Notes: a model not told the origin generated them from the letters alone. 64,000 bases of DNA from Hydrocarboniphaga sp965279055 (GCF_965279055.1 NZ_OZ257125.1:4402001-4466000); one strand, 5' to 3'; counted from the first letter of the stretch, positions 34,660 through 44,995 are shown. Made by a program: numbers and translations.

Positions 34660-35858
34660 ATCAGACCCCTCAAAATCCCGCGGCCGCGCCTGCTGCTGCG
34701 CCGAACAACAACAAGCGCCGCGGCCGGCTGATCGTGCTCGGCATCGTCGTCGTCGCCGCGCTCGTCGGCTACGGCATCTACTGGTACACGCACGCGAGGT
34801 TCTTCGAAGGCACCGACGACGCCTACGTCGCAAGCGATCTGGTGCAGATCACCTCCGAGGTCGCCGGCACCGTGATCGCGGTACATGTCGACGACACCCA
34901 GCACGTCGAACGCGGCCAGGCTCTGCTCGAACTCGATCCCGCCGACGCGGAAGTGGCGATGGCCTCGGCCGAAGCCGAACTCGCGCGCAGCGTGCGCAGC
35001 GTGCGCGGCGTGTTCTCGCAGGCCGACGGCATCAAGGCGCAGATTCGCGAGCGCCAGGTTGCACTGAGTGCCGCACAGTCCGACCTCAAGCGCCGGCAGA
35101 TGTCGGCCGGCGACGGCAGCGTCTCGGCCGAGGAACTGCAGCATGCCAAGGACCAGGTTGCCAGCCTCAGCGCCGCGCTGAACGTCAGCAACGAAAGCCT
35201 GGTGACGACGCAGGCGCAGATCAGCGGCACGCAGATCGAAAGCAATCCGCAGGTGCTCGCGGCCGCGGCCAAGGTGCGTGAAGTGGCGCTGTCGCTGAAG
35301 CGCACCAGGATCAATGCGCCGGTCGCTGGCGTGGTCGCGCGCCGCGGCGTGCAGATCGGCTCGCGCATCGCGCCGGGCACGCCGCTGCTCGCGGTGGTGC
35401 CGCTGGACCAGGCCTGGGTCGACGCCAACTTCAAGGAAGTGCAGCTGCCGAGCATGCGCATCGGCCAGCCGGTGGAGCTGCATGCCGATCTTTACGGCGG
35501 CGACGTCACCTATCACGGCAAGATCGCCGGCCTCGGCGCCGGCAGCGGCAGCGCCTTCGCCCTGCTGCCGGCGCAGAACGCCAGCGGCAACTGGATCAAG
35601 ATCGTGCAGCGCGTGCCGGTGCGCATCGCGCTCGATCCGCAGGAGCTGGCCGCGCATCCGCTGCGCGTCGGCCTGTCGATGAAAGTCGAAGTCGATCTGC
35701 ACGACACCTCCGGCTCGCTGGTCGCCTCCACCGTGCGGGCGCAGCCGCAGCGCACGGTGATGTCGGAAGACCATAACGACGAGATCGACGCGAAGATCGC
35801 CAGGATCATCGCCGACAACGCCGGCCTGGCGGTCGATGCGGCCGGCCGCAGCCAATGA
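34656..35858 (+). CDS. emrA: EmrA-type membrane fusion protein
   Basis: 400 residues with one N-terminal helix (about 23-44) and a periplasmic adaptor. EmrA/HlyD signatures: GTDDAYVASDLVQITSEVAG (52-71), a long coiled hairpin (about 100-200), INAPVAGVVARRGVQIGSRI and LDQAWVDANFKEVQL. It joins EmrB to the channel at 33157. Overlaps both neighbours by 4 bases. Confidence 0.95.
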   Translation: MNQTPQNPAAAPAAAPNNNKRRGRLIVLGIVVVAALVGYGIYWYTHARFFEGTDDAYVASDLVQITSEVAGTVIAVHVDDTQHVERGQALLELDPADAEVAMASAEAELARSVRSVRGVFSQADGIKAQIRERQVALSAAQSDLKRRQMSAGDGSVSAEELQHAKDQVASLSAALNVSNESLVTTQAQISGTQIESNPQVLAAAAKVREVALSLKRTRINAPVAGVVARRGVQIGSRIAPGTPLLAVVPLDQAWVDANFKEVQLPSMRIGQPVELHADLYGGDVTYHGKIAGLGAGSGSAFALLPAQNASGNWIKIVQRVPVRIALDPQELAAHPLRVGLSMKVEVDLHDTSGSLVASTVRAQPQRTVMSEDHNDEIDAKIARIIADNAGLAVDAAGRSQ

Positions 35859-37420
35859 GCGGCGCCGGTAGCAATGCAGCTGCGGGCGCGCCGCCGGCAT
35901 TGCCGCCGGTCAAGGGCTCGCATGCGCTGGTGGCGACCGCGCTGGCCGTCGGCACGTTCATGCAGGTGCTCGACACCACGATCGCCAACGTGTCGATTCC
36001 GACGATCTCCGGCAACCTGGGCGTGTCCAGCGATCAGGGCACCTGGGTGATCACCTCGTTCGCGGTCGCCAACGGCATCTCGGTGCCGCTGACCGGCTGG
36101 CTGATGCAGCGCTTCGGCGTGGTGCGCGTATTCGTGCTGTCGGTGCTCGCGTTCACCATCGCCTCGTTCCTGTGCGGCGTCGCCTGGAGCCTGTCGTCGC
36201 TGATCATGTTTCGCGTGCTGCAGGGCGCGGTGTCGGGGCCGATGATTCCCGGATCGCAGGCCCTGCTGATGTCGATTTTCCCGCCACACAAGAAAGGCAC
36301 GGCGCTGGCGATCTGGTCGATGACGACCCTGGTCGCGCCGATCTGCGGGCCGATACTCGGCGGCCATATTTCCGACAACTATTCCTGGCCGTGGATCTTC
36401 CTGATCAACGTGCCGGTGGGCCTGTTCTGCGCGGCGATCTGCTGGAGCGGGCTCAAGGGTCGCGAGACACCGACGCGGCAGATTCCGATCGACAGCGTCG
36501 GCCTTGGCCTGCTGGTGGTCTGGGTCGGTGCGTTGCAGATCATGCTCGACACCGGCAAGGATCATGACTGGTTCGCGTCGAGCGCGATCGTGGTCGAGGC
36601 GATCGTCGCCGCGGTCGGTTTCGTCGCCTTCATCATCTGGGAACTCGGCGAGAAGAACCCGATCATCGACCTGAGCCTGTTCAAGAACCGCAACTTCAGT
36701 TTCGGCGTGCTCGCGTTCTGTGTCGGCTATGCGCTGTTCTTCGGCTCGGTGGTGCTGCAGCCGCTGTGGATGCAGACCTGGCTCGGCTATACCGCGACCT
36801 GGGCCGGCCTGGTCGCCGCACCCAGCGGCGTGGTCGCCGTGCTGCTGTCGCCGCTGGTGGGCAAGAACATCGGCCGCTTCGATCCGCGCCTGTTCGGCAT
36901 GGCCGCGTTCATCATCTTCGGCATTTCGTACTTCATGCGCGCTGGCTACACCGCCGACGCGAGCTACCTGACGTACATGATTCCGCTGCTGGTGCAGGGC
37001 ATCGGCATGTCGATGTTCTTCGTCGCGATGCTGACCATCCTGCTCGACGGCGTGCCGGACAACAAAATCCCGGCGGCCTCGGGCCTGTCCAACTTTCTGC
37101 GCATCACCGCGGGCGCGTTCGCGACCTCGATCGTCACCACGTTCTGGGATCGCCACGCGGCGCTGCACCAGACGCGGCTCGCCGAGGCCACGAGCATTTA
37201 CGATCCGCGCCTGCAGCAGGCGGTCACCGGGCTCAACGGCCTGGGCCTGAACGATCAGCAGGCGGTCGGCGCGCTGACCCGCACGATGACTGGCCAGGCG
37301 TATCTGATGTCGGCGCTGGATTTCTTCTGGATCTGCGGCTGGATCAGCTTCGCCGTCGCCGGCCTGGTGTGGTTCACGCGGCGGCCTCGCGGCGCGGCGC
37401 ATGCGGTGGCGGCGGATTGA
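35855..37420 (+). CDS. emrB: EmrB-type multidrug MFS transporter (DHA2, 14 helices)
   Basis: 521 residues, proton/drug antiporter. DHA2 motifs: motif C-like LQGAVSGPMIPGSQALLM, the first-helix motif LDTTIANVSIPTISGNLGVS (about 37-56) and QGTWVITSFAVANGISVPLTG. Fourteen hydrophobic segments are evident. Last gene of the marR-OMF-emrA-emrB operon. Confidence 0.95.
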   Translation: MSGAGSNAAAGAPPALPPVKGSHALVATALAVGTFMQVLDTTIANVSIPTISGNLGVSSDQGTWVITSFAVANGISVPLTGWLMQRFGVVRVFVLSVLAFTIASFLCGVAWSLSSLIMFRVLQGAVSGPMIPGSQALLMSIFPPHKKGTALAIWSMTTLVAPICGPILGGHISDNYSWPWIFLINVPVGLFCAAICWSGLKGRETPTRQIPIDSVGLGLLVVWVGALQIMLDTGKDHDWFASSAIVVEAIVAAVGFVAFIIWELGEKNPIIDLSLFKNRNFSFGVLAFCVGYALFFGSVVLQPLWMQTWLGYTATWAGLVAAPSGVVAVLLSPLVGKNIGRFDPRLFGMAAFIIFGISYFMRAGYTADASYLTYMIPLLVQGIGMSMFFVAMLTILLDGVPDNKIPAASGLSNFLRITAGAFATSIVTTFWDRHAALHQTRLAEATSIYDPRLQQAVTGLNGLGLNDQQAVGALTRTMTGQAYLMSALDFFWICGWISFAVAGLVWFTRRPRGAAHAVAAD

Positions 37421-37489
37421 CGCAAGCCTGAATCCGCCATCCCGGGGTTCGGGTGGAACCCTTGGCGGTATGCGACGATTCGCCTCCGC

Positions 37490-38596
37490 ATGAGAAAAAC
37501 CCTGTCCCGAGTCCTGCGCGATGACTGGCTGCTGCTGACGCTGGCCGTCGCCGCGATCCTGCTGCTGGCGCTGCGCCCGCAGCCGCCGCTGGCGGTCGCG
37601 CGGCTGATCGACTGGCAGACCATCGCCGCACTCGCCGGCCTGCTGATGCTGACCAAGGGCATCGAAAGCAGCGGCGCGCTGCAGGCCCTGGCGCGCCGGG
37701 TACTCGAGCGCGTGACCCGCCTGCGTGCGCTGGCACTGATGCTGACCGCGCTGGCCGCGGCGCTGTCGGCGGTGGTCACCAACGACGTCTGCCTGTTCCT
37801 GCTGGTGCCGCTGACGCGCGCACTGGCGCAGCAGGCCGAGCTGCCGCTGGCGCGCATCGTCGCGCTGGAGGCGCTGGCGGTGAACGCCGGCTCGGCGCTG
37901 ACGCCGATCGGCAATCCGCAGAACCTGTTCCTGTGGCAGTTCTCGCACATGGGCTTCGGCGAGTTCGTGGTGATGATGCTGCCGGCGGTGGCGATCATGC
38001 TGGCGCTGTTGTTGCCGGTGGCCTGGTTCGCGCTACCGGATGCGACCGTGTCGCTGCGCGGCGGCGAGCCGCAGACGCCGCCACAAAAGCGCCTGCTGTG
38101 GACTTCGGCCGGGTTGTTCGCACCGTTCGTGCTGGCGCTGAACTTCGGCCTGCTGTGGCCGGCGCTGGCGATCGTCGCGCTGGTGTTCGTCATCGCGCAT
38201 CGCCGCGTGCTTGGCCAGGTGGACTGGAGCCTGCTGCCGATCATCGCGCTGATGTTCGTCGACATGCGCCTGCTGGCGTCGCTGCCGGCGGTGGCGGCCT
38301 GGCTGGCGTCGTTGCCGATCGCCAGCGGTCTCAATGGCTATCTCGCCGCGCTGCTGAGTTCGCAGCTGGTCAGCAACGTGCCGGCGGCGATCCTGCTGGC
38401 GCCGCTGGTGCACGATCTGCCGGCGCTGGCCGCCGGCGTCAGCGTCGGCGGCTTCGGCCTGTTCATCGGCTCGCTGGCCAACCTGATCGCGCTGCGCCTG
38501 TCGGGCGCGCCCGGCGGCATGCGCGTGCTGCACGCGTTCTCGCTTCCGTTCCTGCTGATTTGCGGCGCGGCGGTGGCGGCACTGCAGCTGCTGTAG
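37490..38596 (+). CDS. ion-transporter-superfamily permease (SLC13/ArsB/CitM-like)
   Basis: 368 residues, about ten membrane segments. Signatures of the IT superfamily: a loop with SAVVTNDVCLFLLVPL (about 96-111), NAGSALTPIGNPQNLFLW (about 130-147) and, in the second half, SQLVSNVPAAILLAPLV and GSLANLIALRL. The two N-P-rich re-entrant hairpins support an anion or sodium-coupled transporter. Substrate unknown; shorter than most CitM/NhaD members (about 420). Independent gene after a 69-base gap. Confidence 0.82.
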   Translation: MRKTLSRVLRDDWLLLTLAVAAILLLALRPQPPLAVARLIDWQTIAALAGLLMLTKGIESSGALQALARRVLERVTRLRALALMLTALAAALSAVVTNDVCLFLLVPLTRALAQQAELPLARIVALEALAVNAGSALTPIGNPQNLFLWQFSHMGFGEFVVMMLPAVAIMLALLLPVAWFALPDATVSLRGGEPQTPPQKRLLWTSAGLFAPFVLALNFGLLWPALAIVALVFVIAHRRVLGQVDWSLLPIIALMFVDMRLLASLPAVAAWLASLPIASGLNGYLAALLSSQLVSNVPAAILLAPLVHDLPALAAGVSVGGFGLFIGSLANLIALRLSGAPGGMRVLHAFSLPFLLICGAAVAALQLL

Positions 38597-38687
38597 TACT
38601 GCTCGCGCTGATCGCGTCGGCGCTGGCCGTGGCGGCGACGCCCGACGGTAGGCCGGCACTCCCTTGCCGACCGACGTTCAGTGCCCG

Positions 38688-39023
38688 CTACTCGGTGAAC
38701 TCGTAGACCTCGGTGTCGCACAAGTCGACCTTGCGCTGCTCGACCGCCTCACCGTCCTCGAACACGCCTTTCAGGTCATACCGGCAATCCTCGCGACGAT
38801 CGCCGATGGTGATCTTGACGCTTTCACCGGGCTCGAGCACGTCCTGGCCGAGAATGTCCTCTTCCCAGTCCTCGGTGCCCGGCGGCGAGGCATAAAACTC
38901 GGTCAAGGCTGCCGAGGTTTTGTTCTTCAGCTTGAAAAGCAGATCGCCTTTGGCGGCCTGAGCCGACATCGACACCGCTGCACTGGCCAGTGCCAGCAAA
39001 ACTCCCATCCACCGCTTCTTCAT
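38688..39023 (-). CDS. small exported protein, unknown family role
   Basis: 111 residues from ATG 39023 with a GGGAGG site upstream. Signal peptide about 1-23 (...VSMSAQAA). The mature part is acidic with FKLKNKTSAALTEFYASPPG and GQDVLEPGESVKITIG, and two cysteines in REDCRYDLKG and VDLCDTE that could pair. I know this pattern as a recurrent proteobacterial periplasmic family without a defined function. Divergent from the DUF748 gene. Confidence 0.7.
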   Translation of the reverse strand: MKKRWMGVLLALASAAVSMSAQAAKGDLLFKLKNKTSAALTEFYASPPGTEDWEEDILGQDVLEPGESVKITIGDRREDCRYDLKGVFEDGEAVEQRKVDLCDTEVYEFTE

Positions 39024-39154
39024 GTATCCCCTCCCCAGGGAATCGGGCGTGGTGCCCGGCCACAGCATAGGCCGGTAAGCCGTGCCGGCGCGAGCTAGAG
39101 TAGGCGCTGCTTTCACGACCCCGACCGCCACCCGAAGCGGAGCCTGCCAGCCCG

Positions 39155-42019
39155 ATGCCGACCGATCGCCTTCCACGCCGTCGCTGGTGGCGGCTGCCCA
39201 TCGCCGCCGCGATCCTGCTGCTGGCATATGCGCTGGCCGGCTTCGTCGGCCTGCCGTGGCTGCTGCGCACGCTCGCGCAAGAGCAGGCCGGCAGGCTCGG
39301 CCGCCAGCTCCAGATCGGCGCGATCCGCGTCAATCCGTTTACGTTCGAACTCGGCATCGACGCGCTCAAACTCAGCGAAGCCGACGGCCAGCCGCTAGTG
39401 GCATTGGATGCGCTGTATGTCGATCTCGACCTGCTGCATTCCATCCTCGAGCGCGGCGCGGTGCTGAGCGCGGTACGCTGCGATGCGCCGGATATCGCGC
39501 TGCTGATCGACGCCGGTGGCAGCCTCAACTGGAAGCGCCTGTTGCCGCCTTCCGCCGATAGCGCCGAGCCGCCGTCGGCGCTGCCGGCGCTGCGCGTCAC
39601 GGAGCTGAGCATCGCCAGAGGCCGCCTCTGGTTCGAGGATCGCAGCCGGCCCGAGACCTTCAGCAGCGTCATCTCGCCGATCGCATTCACGCTGCAGGAT
39701 TTCCGTACCGCGCCGGCACACCGGAACCGCTACCAGTTCAGCGCCGCCGCCAGCAGCGGCGAAACCCTGAGCTGGTCCGGCGACTTCAGCCTGCAGCCGC
39801 TCACGTCACAGGGCCATTTCGTGCTGGGCAAACTGCAGGCCGCAACGCTGACGCGCTTTCTGCAGCAGCCGTTGCCGGTACACCTGGTGTCGGGCAGCGG
39901 CGAACTCAGCGGTGACTATCAGCTGTCACTGGCCGACGCGCCGTCGCTGGAATTGCGCATCCCCAAAATCAGCCTGTATCGGCTGGCCCTGGCCGAGGCC
40001 GGCGAAGCGGCGCCGACCCTGTCGATCGCCGAGCTGTCGCTGCTGGGCCTCGATGTCTCCCTGGGCCAGCGCGCGGTCAAGCTGCAGCGCATCGAGATCA
40101 ACCAGCTCAAGGCGGACGCGCAGCGCGCGGCCGACGGCAGCCTCAATTTGTCGCGGCTGTATACGCCGCCGGCCGCGTCCGGCTCACCGGCCGGCCCGCA
40201 ATGGAGCGTCGCGGTGCAACGCGTCGATCTTATCGACAACGACATTCGCGTCAGCGATCACAGTGTCGAGCCGGCACTGCAGCTTTCGCTGTCGCCGCTG
40301 AATGCCAGCCTGCGCAATGTGTCGTCCGATCTGAGCGCCGCGCTGCAGATCGAGCTGTCCGGCACGCTCGGTCGCAGCGGCAAACTGCGCGCGCTGGGCG
40401 ACGTGGTGCCGCAGCCGCTGTCGGCAAACCTGGCGCTGGACGCCAGCGGCATCGATCTGACCGTGCTGCAGCCCTATGTCGCGATGCACAGCGGCGTCGC
40501 GCTGCAATCCGGGCTGCTGTCGGCCAAGGGCAAGCTGCGGTACGCGCAGCCACCGGCGCCGGCCGACGCGCAGATCGCGTTCGACGGCAGCGCCGCACTG
40601 TCGCAACTCGATGTCCAGGACCGAGCGCTGAAACAGGAGCTGCTGAAGTGGCGCGAGCTGCGCGTCGCCGGCATCGACTACCGCAGCATGCCGGCGCGGC
40701 TGAGTATCGAGCGCATCGATCTGCTGGCGCCGGAGACCCGTGTGACGATCTCAGCGACGCGCGAAATCAACATCGCCACCGCGCTGGCCGCGCCCGGCTC
40801 TGCACCGCCGACTCCCGCGCCCGATGCAGCGGACAAAGCAAGCGTCACCCAAAAAACCTCGCCGGCGCTGCCCTGGACCATCGGCAGGATTCACGTCGAA
40901 GAAGGCCAGATGCAGTTCACCGACCGGTCGATCGATCCGAACTTTTCCGCCGGCATTTTCGCGCTGGCCGGCGACATCAGCGCGCTGGGCAGCGATGCCG
41001 CGGTGCGCGCGACCATCGAGCTCGCCGGCAAGGTCGACGAGTTCGCGCCGGTGCTGATCAGCGGCGAGCTGACGCCGTCGCAGTTCGATCGTTACAGCGA
41101 TCTGAAGCTGAGCTTCCACAACATGGATCTGGTGCGTTTCAACCCGTATTCCGGCCGTTTTGCCGGCTACAACATCGTCAAGGGCAAGCTCAGCACCGAG
41201 CTGCATTACCAGATCCGCGACCGCGAGCTGGCCGCCGAACACCATGTGATCCTCGACCAGCTGGAGTTCGGCGATGCCACCGGCTCCAAGGATGCGGTGC
41301 CGCTGCCGATCAAGCTCGCCGCCGCGCTGCTCAAGGACCGCCACGGCGTCATCGACCTCGCGCTGCCGGTACGCGGCAGCCTCGACGACCCGGCCTTCGA
41401 CATCGGCGCGATGGTCGGCAAGGTACTCGGCAACCTGCTGGTCAAAGCGGTGTCCGCGCCGTTCACCGCGCTGGCCTCGCTGTTCGGCGGCAATGGCGAA
41501 GAGCTGGCCTATGTCAGCTTCGCCGCCGGCAGCGCCGAGCTCGGCGAAGCCGAGCGGCGCAAGCTCGATCAGCTGGCGAATGCGCTGATCGAAAGACCGG
41601 AGCTGAAGCTCGACATTCCGCTGGCCGCGCTGGACTCGGAGGACGGCGCCGCGCTGGCGCGACAGCAGCTGCTCGGCCCGATCGCAGCCGATGCCGACGC
41701 CAGGCAACGACTGAAAGCGCTGGAGCAGCAGCATCGCCAGCTGCTGGGCGCCGATCCGGACTACAGCGCGCTGTCGCCGGAACCGAACGCCGACGACAAG
41801 CTCGCCGCGCGCACCGCCTTCGTCGAAGCCGCGCTCATACCCAAACTCAAACCCGACGCCGAGCAGCTCAAACGTCTCGCCATCGACCGCGCGCGCCAGG
41901 TGCAGGCCGCGATCCTCGCGCATGGCGAAATCCAGCCCGAACGCCTGTTCCTGACCGCGCGCGAATCCGCCAGCAGCGGCAGCGACGGCGACGTGCGCAT
42001 GCAGTTGAGCCTGCAGTAG
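39155..42019 (+). CDS. DUF748 / AsmA-like envelope protein
   Basis: 954 residues. One N-terminal helix (about 13-33), then a long repetitive beta-rich body typical of DUF748: LQIGAIRVNPFTFELGIDAL (51-70), VRCDAPDIALLIDAGGSLNW, and later FSAGIFALAGDISALGSDAA and SGRFAGYNIVKGKL. The C-terminal quarter (AYVSFAAGSAELGEAERRKL) is OmpA-like in feel and helical. AsmA-like proteins bridge the periplasm and are linked to lipid transport and envelope integrity (family knowledge). The end is 5 bases from the convergent S12 gene. Confidence 0.85.
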   Translation: MPTDRLPRRRWWRLPIAAAILLLAYALAGFVGLPWLLRTLAQEQAGRLGRQLQIGAIRVNPFTFELGIDALKLSEADGQPLVALDALYVDLDLLHSILERGAVLSAVRCDAPDIALLIDAGGSLNWKRLLPPSADSAEPPSALPALRVTELSIARGRLWFEDRSRPETFSSVISPIAFTLQDFRTAPAHRNRYQFSAAASSGETLSWSGDFSLQPLTSQGHFVLGKLQAATLTRFLQQPLPVHLVSGSGELSGDYQLSLADAPSLELRIPKISLYRLALAEAGEAAPTLSIAELSLLGLDVSLGQRAVKLQRIEINQLKADAQRAADGSLNLSRLYTPPAASGSPAGPQWSVAVQRVDLIDNDIRVSDHSVEPALQLSLSPLNASLRNVSSDLSAALQIELSGTLGRSGKLRALGDVVPQPLSANLALDASGIDLTVLQPYVAMHSGVALQSGLLSAKGKLRYAQPPAPADAQIAFDGSAALSQLDVQDRALKQELLKWRELRVAGIDYRSMPARLSIERIDLLAPETRVTISATREINIATALAAPGSAPPTPAPDAADKASVTQKTSPALPWTIGRIHVEEGQMQFTDRSIDPNFSAGIFALAGDISALGSDAAVRATIELAGKVDEFAPVLISGELTPSQFDRYSDLKLSFHNMDLVRFNPYSGRFAGYNIVKGKLSTELHYQIRDRELAAEHHVILDQLEFGDATGSKDAVPLPIKLAAALLKDRHGVIDLALPVRGSLDDPAFDIGAMVGKVLGNLLVKAVSAPFTALASLFGGNGEELAYVSFAAGSAELGEAERRKLDQLANALIERPELKLDIPLAALDSEDGAALARQQLLGPIAADADARQRLKALEQQHRQLLGADPDYSALSPEPNADDKLAARTAFVEAALIPKLKPDAEQLKRLAIDRARQVQAAILAHGEIQPERLFLTARESASSGSDGDVRMQLSLQ

Positions 42020-42024
42020 GTTCC

Positions 42025-43674
42025 CTAGGTTCTCTGCAGCCACAGATCGCGCGTACGCGCGCTGTTGAGCCACAGGCCGGTAACGCGGCCGTCGCGGCGC
42101 TCGACCGACAGGCTGCCGAGGGTCGGCAGCGGGATCGGGAACGTGCCGCCGAGCTCGAAGCCGCAGACCGCTGTGGAGAACGGCGTCAGCCGCAGGCGGC
42201 TCTGGCCGTAGTCCGGGCGCAGGTCCAGGTACAACGCGCCGTCCTCTAAAATCACCGCGAGCTCGCGATCGAAGTCGTCGTAGCGATAGCGGCCGACGAG
42301 ATCCGCAGCCAGATCGGCGGCGGCAGGACCGGCATCCGGCAGGCGCGTGAACGATTCGCGGTGGCCGCTGACGGTGAAGGCCAGCTGCCCGGGTTTCCCG
42401 TCGATGCCCGCCGCCAGCAGCACCTCGATCGCGCCGTGCGCGGGACTGTTCATGCGCAGCCCGGCCTCGCTGGTTTTCAGCACGCCCATCAACTGTTGAT
42501 GCACCGACAGCGCCAACACCGGCGGCTGGCCTTCCTGCGGATGCGCGACGATGCCGAACAGGCGATGCGATGCGCTCGAGTACCAGCGGCCGATGACGTC
42601 GTCGCGACCTTCGGCGATCGGCAGCACGTCAGCCGCGGGCAGTGCATCGCCGAGCACGCTGTCGATCACTTTCAGCGCCATCGCCGACGCGTTTCCATCC
42701 ATGCGGTTGAACATCACGATGATGTCCAGCGCGTGCTCCGGCACGCTCAGCATCTGGCAGGTGCCGCCGAGCACCGCGCCGGCATGATGCACGATGCCGA
42801 CGCCGCGATAGGTCTCGCAAATCAGGCCCAGGCCATACTCGCCGCTGGCGCCGCTGCTGTAGCGCGCCGGCTGCAGCATCTGTTGCCAGCTCGCGGCGCG
42901 GCCGACGAGCTTGTCGGCGCTGCGCAGATGCGCCAGCCAGCGCAGCATGTCGTCGATGCTCGACACCATGCCGCCGGAACCCAGCAGTTCTTCGGACGGG
43001 TACAGGCCGCGACGATAACGGCCATCGGCCTGCGGCAGATGCAGCGAGGCGATGCCGGCGATCATGCTCATGTCGCTGGGCAGCAGCTGCGTATCGCGCA
43101 AGCCGAGCGGATCGAAGATGCGCTGCTGCAGAAACCCGGCCAGCGGCATCTGGCCGACGCGCTCCACCGCGAGCGACAGCAGGTGATAGCCGTTGTTGTT
43201 GTAAACCATGCGCTCGCCGGGCGCGTCGTTGGCACTGCCGAAGCGCTGGCTCAGTTCCAGCCCGGCACCGGCGTGGAGCATCACCGGAAAGCTGCGGCAG
43301 AACAGCAGGCCCGGCAGATCGTAGGGATCGCGCAGTCCGCCGGTGTGCTGCATCAGCTGACGCACTGTCGGATCGCCGGCGGGCCCGCTCAGCTCCGGCA
43401 GCAGCTGCCTGATCGGCGCATCGATATCGATCAGCCGGTCTTCGGCGAGCAGCAAGGCCGCGAGCACCACGAACTGCTTGCTGGTCGAGCCGATGCGCAT
43501 GCGCGTTTGCGGCGTGTTGAGCGTGCCGTGCTCGACGCTGGCGAGACCGAAGCCGCGGCGATAGATCGGCTGGCCGTGCTGCGCGACGCCGACGACCAGG
43601 CCGGGCGCATCGCTGCGGTTCCAGGGCTGGAACAGCGCGTCGAGTTTCTCGGCAGTCGTGGCGTTCGCTTGCAT
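42025..43674 (-). CDS. S12 serine hydrolase 1 (beta-lactamase fold, MlrB/D-aminopeptidase-like)
   Basis: 549 residues from ATG 43674; a GTG ten codons upstream is possible. Catalytic elements: Ser63-x-x-Lys66 (GSTSK), Tyr158-x-Asn160 (YNNN) and His-x-Gly in HHAGAVLGG. The C-terminal ~200 residues form a second beta-rich domain as in D-aminopeptidase and esterase members. No signal peptide is visible, so it is probably cytoplasmic. A paralogue with the same plan lies at 56895-58520. The family includes D-aminopeptidases, esterases and MlrB of microcystin breakdown. Confidence 0.88.
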   Translation of the reverse strand: MQANATTAEKLDALFQPWNRSDAPGLVVGVAQHGQPIYRRGFGLASVEHGTLNTPQTRMRIGSTSKQFVVLAALLLAEDRLIDIDAPIRQLLPELSGPAGDPTVRQLMQHTGGLRDPYDLPGLLFCRSFPVMLHAGAGLELSQRFGSANDAPGERMVYNNNGYHLLSLAVERVGQMPLAGFLQQRIFDPLGLRDTQLLPSDMSMIAGIASLHLPQADGRYRRGLYPSEELLGSGGMVSSIDDMLRWLAHLRSADKLVGRAASWQQMLQPARYSSGASGEYGLGLICETYRGVGIVHHAGAVLGGTCQMLSVPEHALDIIVMFNRMDGNASAMALKVIDSVLGDALPAADVLPIAEGRDDVIGRWYSSASHRLFGIVAHPQEGQPPVLALSVHQQLMGVLKTSEAGLRMNSPAHGAIEVLLAAGIDGKPGQLAFTVSGHRESFTRLPDAGPAAADLAADLVGRYRYDDFDRELAVILEDGALYLDLRPDYGQSRLRLTPFSTAVCGFELGGTFPIPLPTLGSLSVERRDGRVTGLWLNSARTRDLWLQRT

Positions 43675-43833
43675 TGCTTTGTGCCCTTGATTGTCGAGCG
43701 TCACCGCTACGCTGCCGAGTGGGTACGCAGGCAGGCCCGCAACTCGGCAGGAACGGAGTCGGAGTCGCCCGCTGTTGCCGACTGTGCAGCGACGGCGCCG
43801 CCGGCGCCATCGATGAAAACACCGGAACGCCGG

Positions 43834-43859
43834 GTCATTGCCGCGAAGGCGGGCATGAC
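43834..43859. repeat. short palindrome GTCATTGCCGCGAAGGCGGG...
   Basis: GTCATTGCCGC and GCGGGCATGAC form an imperfect palindrome with loop GAAG. It resembles the GTCATTCCCGC-type small repeats seen in many GC-rich genomes. It sits in the 280-base divergent region between the S12 gene and dgcN. Confidence 0.5.
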
Positions 43860-43954
43860 GGTGCAGCGCGCGGCATTACAGCATTTTCACGGATGTAGCC
43901 CGGCGCTCGCGGCTGCTCTACTGGCCTGGTCAACAATTCACTGACGAGATCCCA

Positions 43955-44995
43955 TTGAACCCGCAAGCCGCCCCGACCTTCGCCACCACGGTGGTGCTGC
44001 GCAAGCCCTATCTGCTGTTTCTCGGCGAAGCCCGCCATTTTTCGCGCGCCAAGACGGCCTTCGGCCTGCGCGACTGGGCGCCGGAAGCCTGCATCGCGCA
44101 GCTCAGCCTGCCGGCTTGCGAGGTGTCGCTGGAGCTGCCGGAAATGACGCCGGCGCAGGCCGCGGAAAAAGGCGCGGGCTCGCTGCTGATCGGCATCGCG
44201 CCGATCGGCGGACAGGTCGCGGCGAGCTGGATTCCCAGCCTGTTCGCCGGCATCGAGGCCGGGCTGGATATCGTCAGCGGCCTGCACAGCCCGCTGTCGA
44301 ATATTCCGGGCCTGGCCGACGCGGCAGCGGCGCGCGGCGTGCGCCTGATCGACGTACGCAAGCCGCCGGAGAATCTGCCGGTCGGCAGCGGCCGCAAACG
44401 CAGCGGCCTGCGCCTGCTGACGGTCGGCACCGACTGCGCGCTCGGCAAGAAGTACACGGCACTCGCGTTGACCAGGGCGCTGCAAACAAAGGGCATCGCC
44501 GCGGATTTTCGCGCCAGCGGCCAGACCGGCATCATGATCGCCGGCAGCGGCATCCCGCTGGATTCGGTGGTCTCGGACTTCGTGGCCGGCGCGGCGGAAT
44601 GCCTGTCGCCGGATGCGGCCGCGCATCACTGGGACATCGTCGAAGGCCAGGGTTCGCTGTTCCATCCGGCCTACGCCGGCGTCACGCTCGGGCTGATCCA
44701 CGGCTCGCAGCCGGATGCGATGGTGCTGTGCCACGACCCGCATCGCACGCACATCTGGGGCTCGCCGGATTATCCGACGCCGTCGCTGAAAATCGCGATC
44801 GAGCAATACCTGCAGGCGGCGCGGCTGACCAACCCGAAGGCGCGCATGGTCGGCATCAGCTTCAACAGCTCGGCGCTGGACGACGAGCAGCGCGCGAGGC
44901 TGTTCGCCGAGACCGAAGCCGAACTCGGCCTGCCCTGCTTCGACCCGCTGAAGACCTCGCTGGACGCGGTGATCGCGCGGATGCTCGCGGCATGA
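43955..44995 (+). CDS. dgcN: DgcN-type DUF1611 protein (D-glutamate catabolism)
   Basis: 346 residues. DUF1611 layout: an N-terminal Rossmann-like part with LLIGIAPIGGQVAASW, then a P-loop-like segment VGTDCALGKKYTAL (157-170) and C-terminal VEGQGSLFHPAYAGVTLGLI, HGSQPDAMVLCHDP. As I recall, DgcN proteins are reported as N-acetyltransferases of D-glutamate that work with DgcA, and the pairing here fits: the next gene overlaps by 4 bases and is a dipeptide-epimerase homologue. Confidence 0.75.
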   Translation: MNPQAAPTFATTVVLRKPYLLFLGEARHFSRAKTAFGLRDWAPEACIAQLSLPACEVSLELPEMTPAQAAEKGAGSLLIGIAPIGGQVAASWIPSLFAGIEAGLDIVSGLHSPLSNIPGLADAAAARGVRLIDVRKPPENLPVGSGRKRSGLRLLTVGTDCALGKKYTALALTRALQTKGIAADFRASGQTGIMIAGSGIPLDSVVSDFVAGAAECLSPDAAAHHWDIVEGQGSLFHPAYAGVTLGLIHGSQPDAMVLCHDPHRTHIWGSPDYPTPSLKIAIEQYLQAARLTNPKARMVGISFNSSALDDEQRARLFAETEAELGLPCFDPLKTSLDAVIARMLAA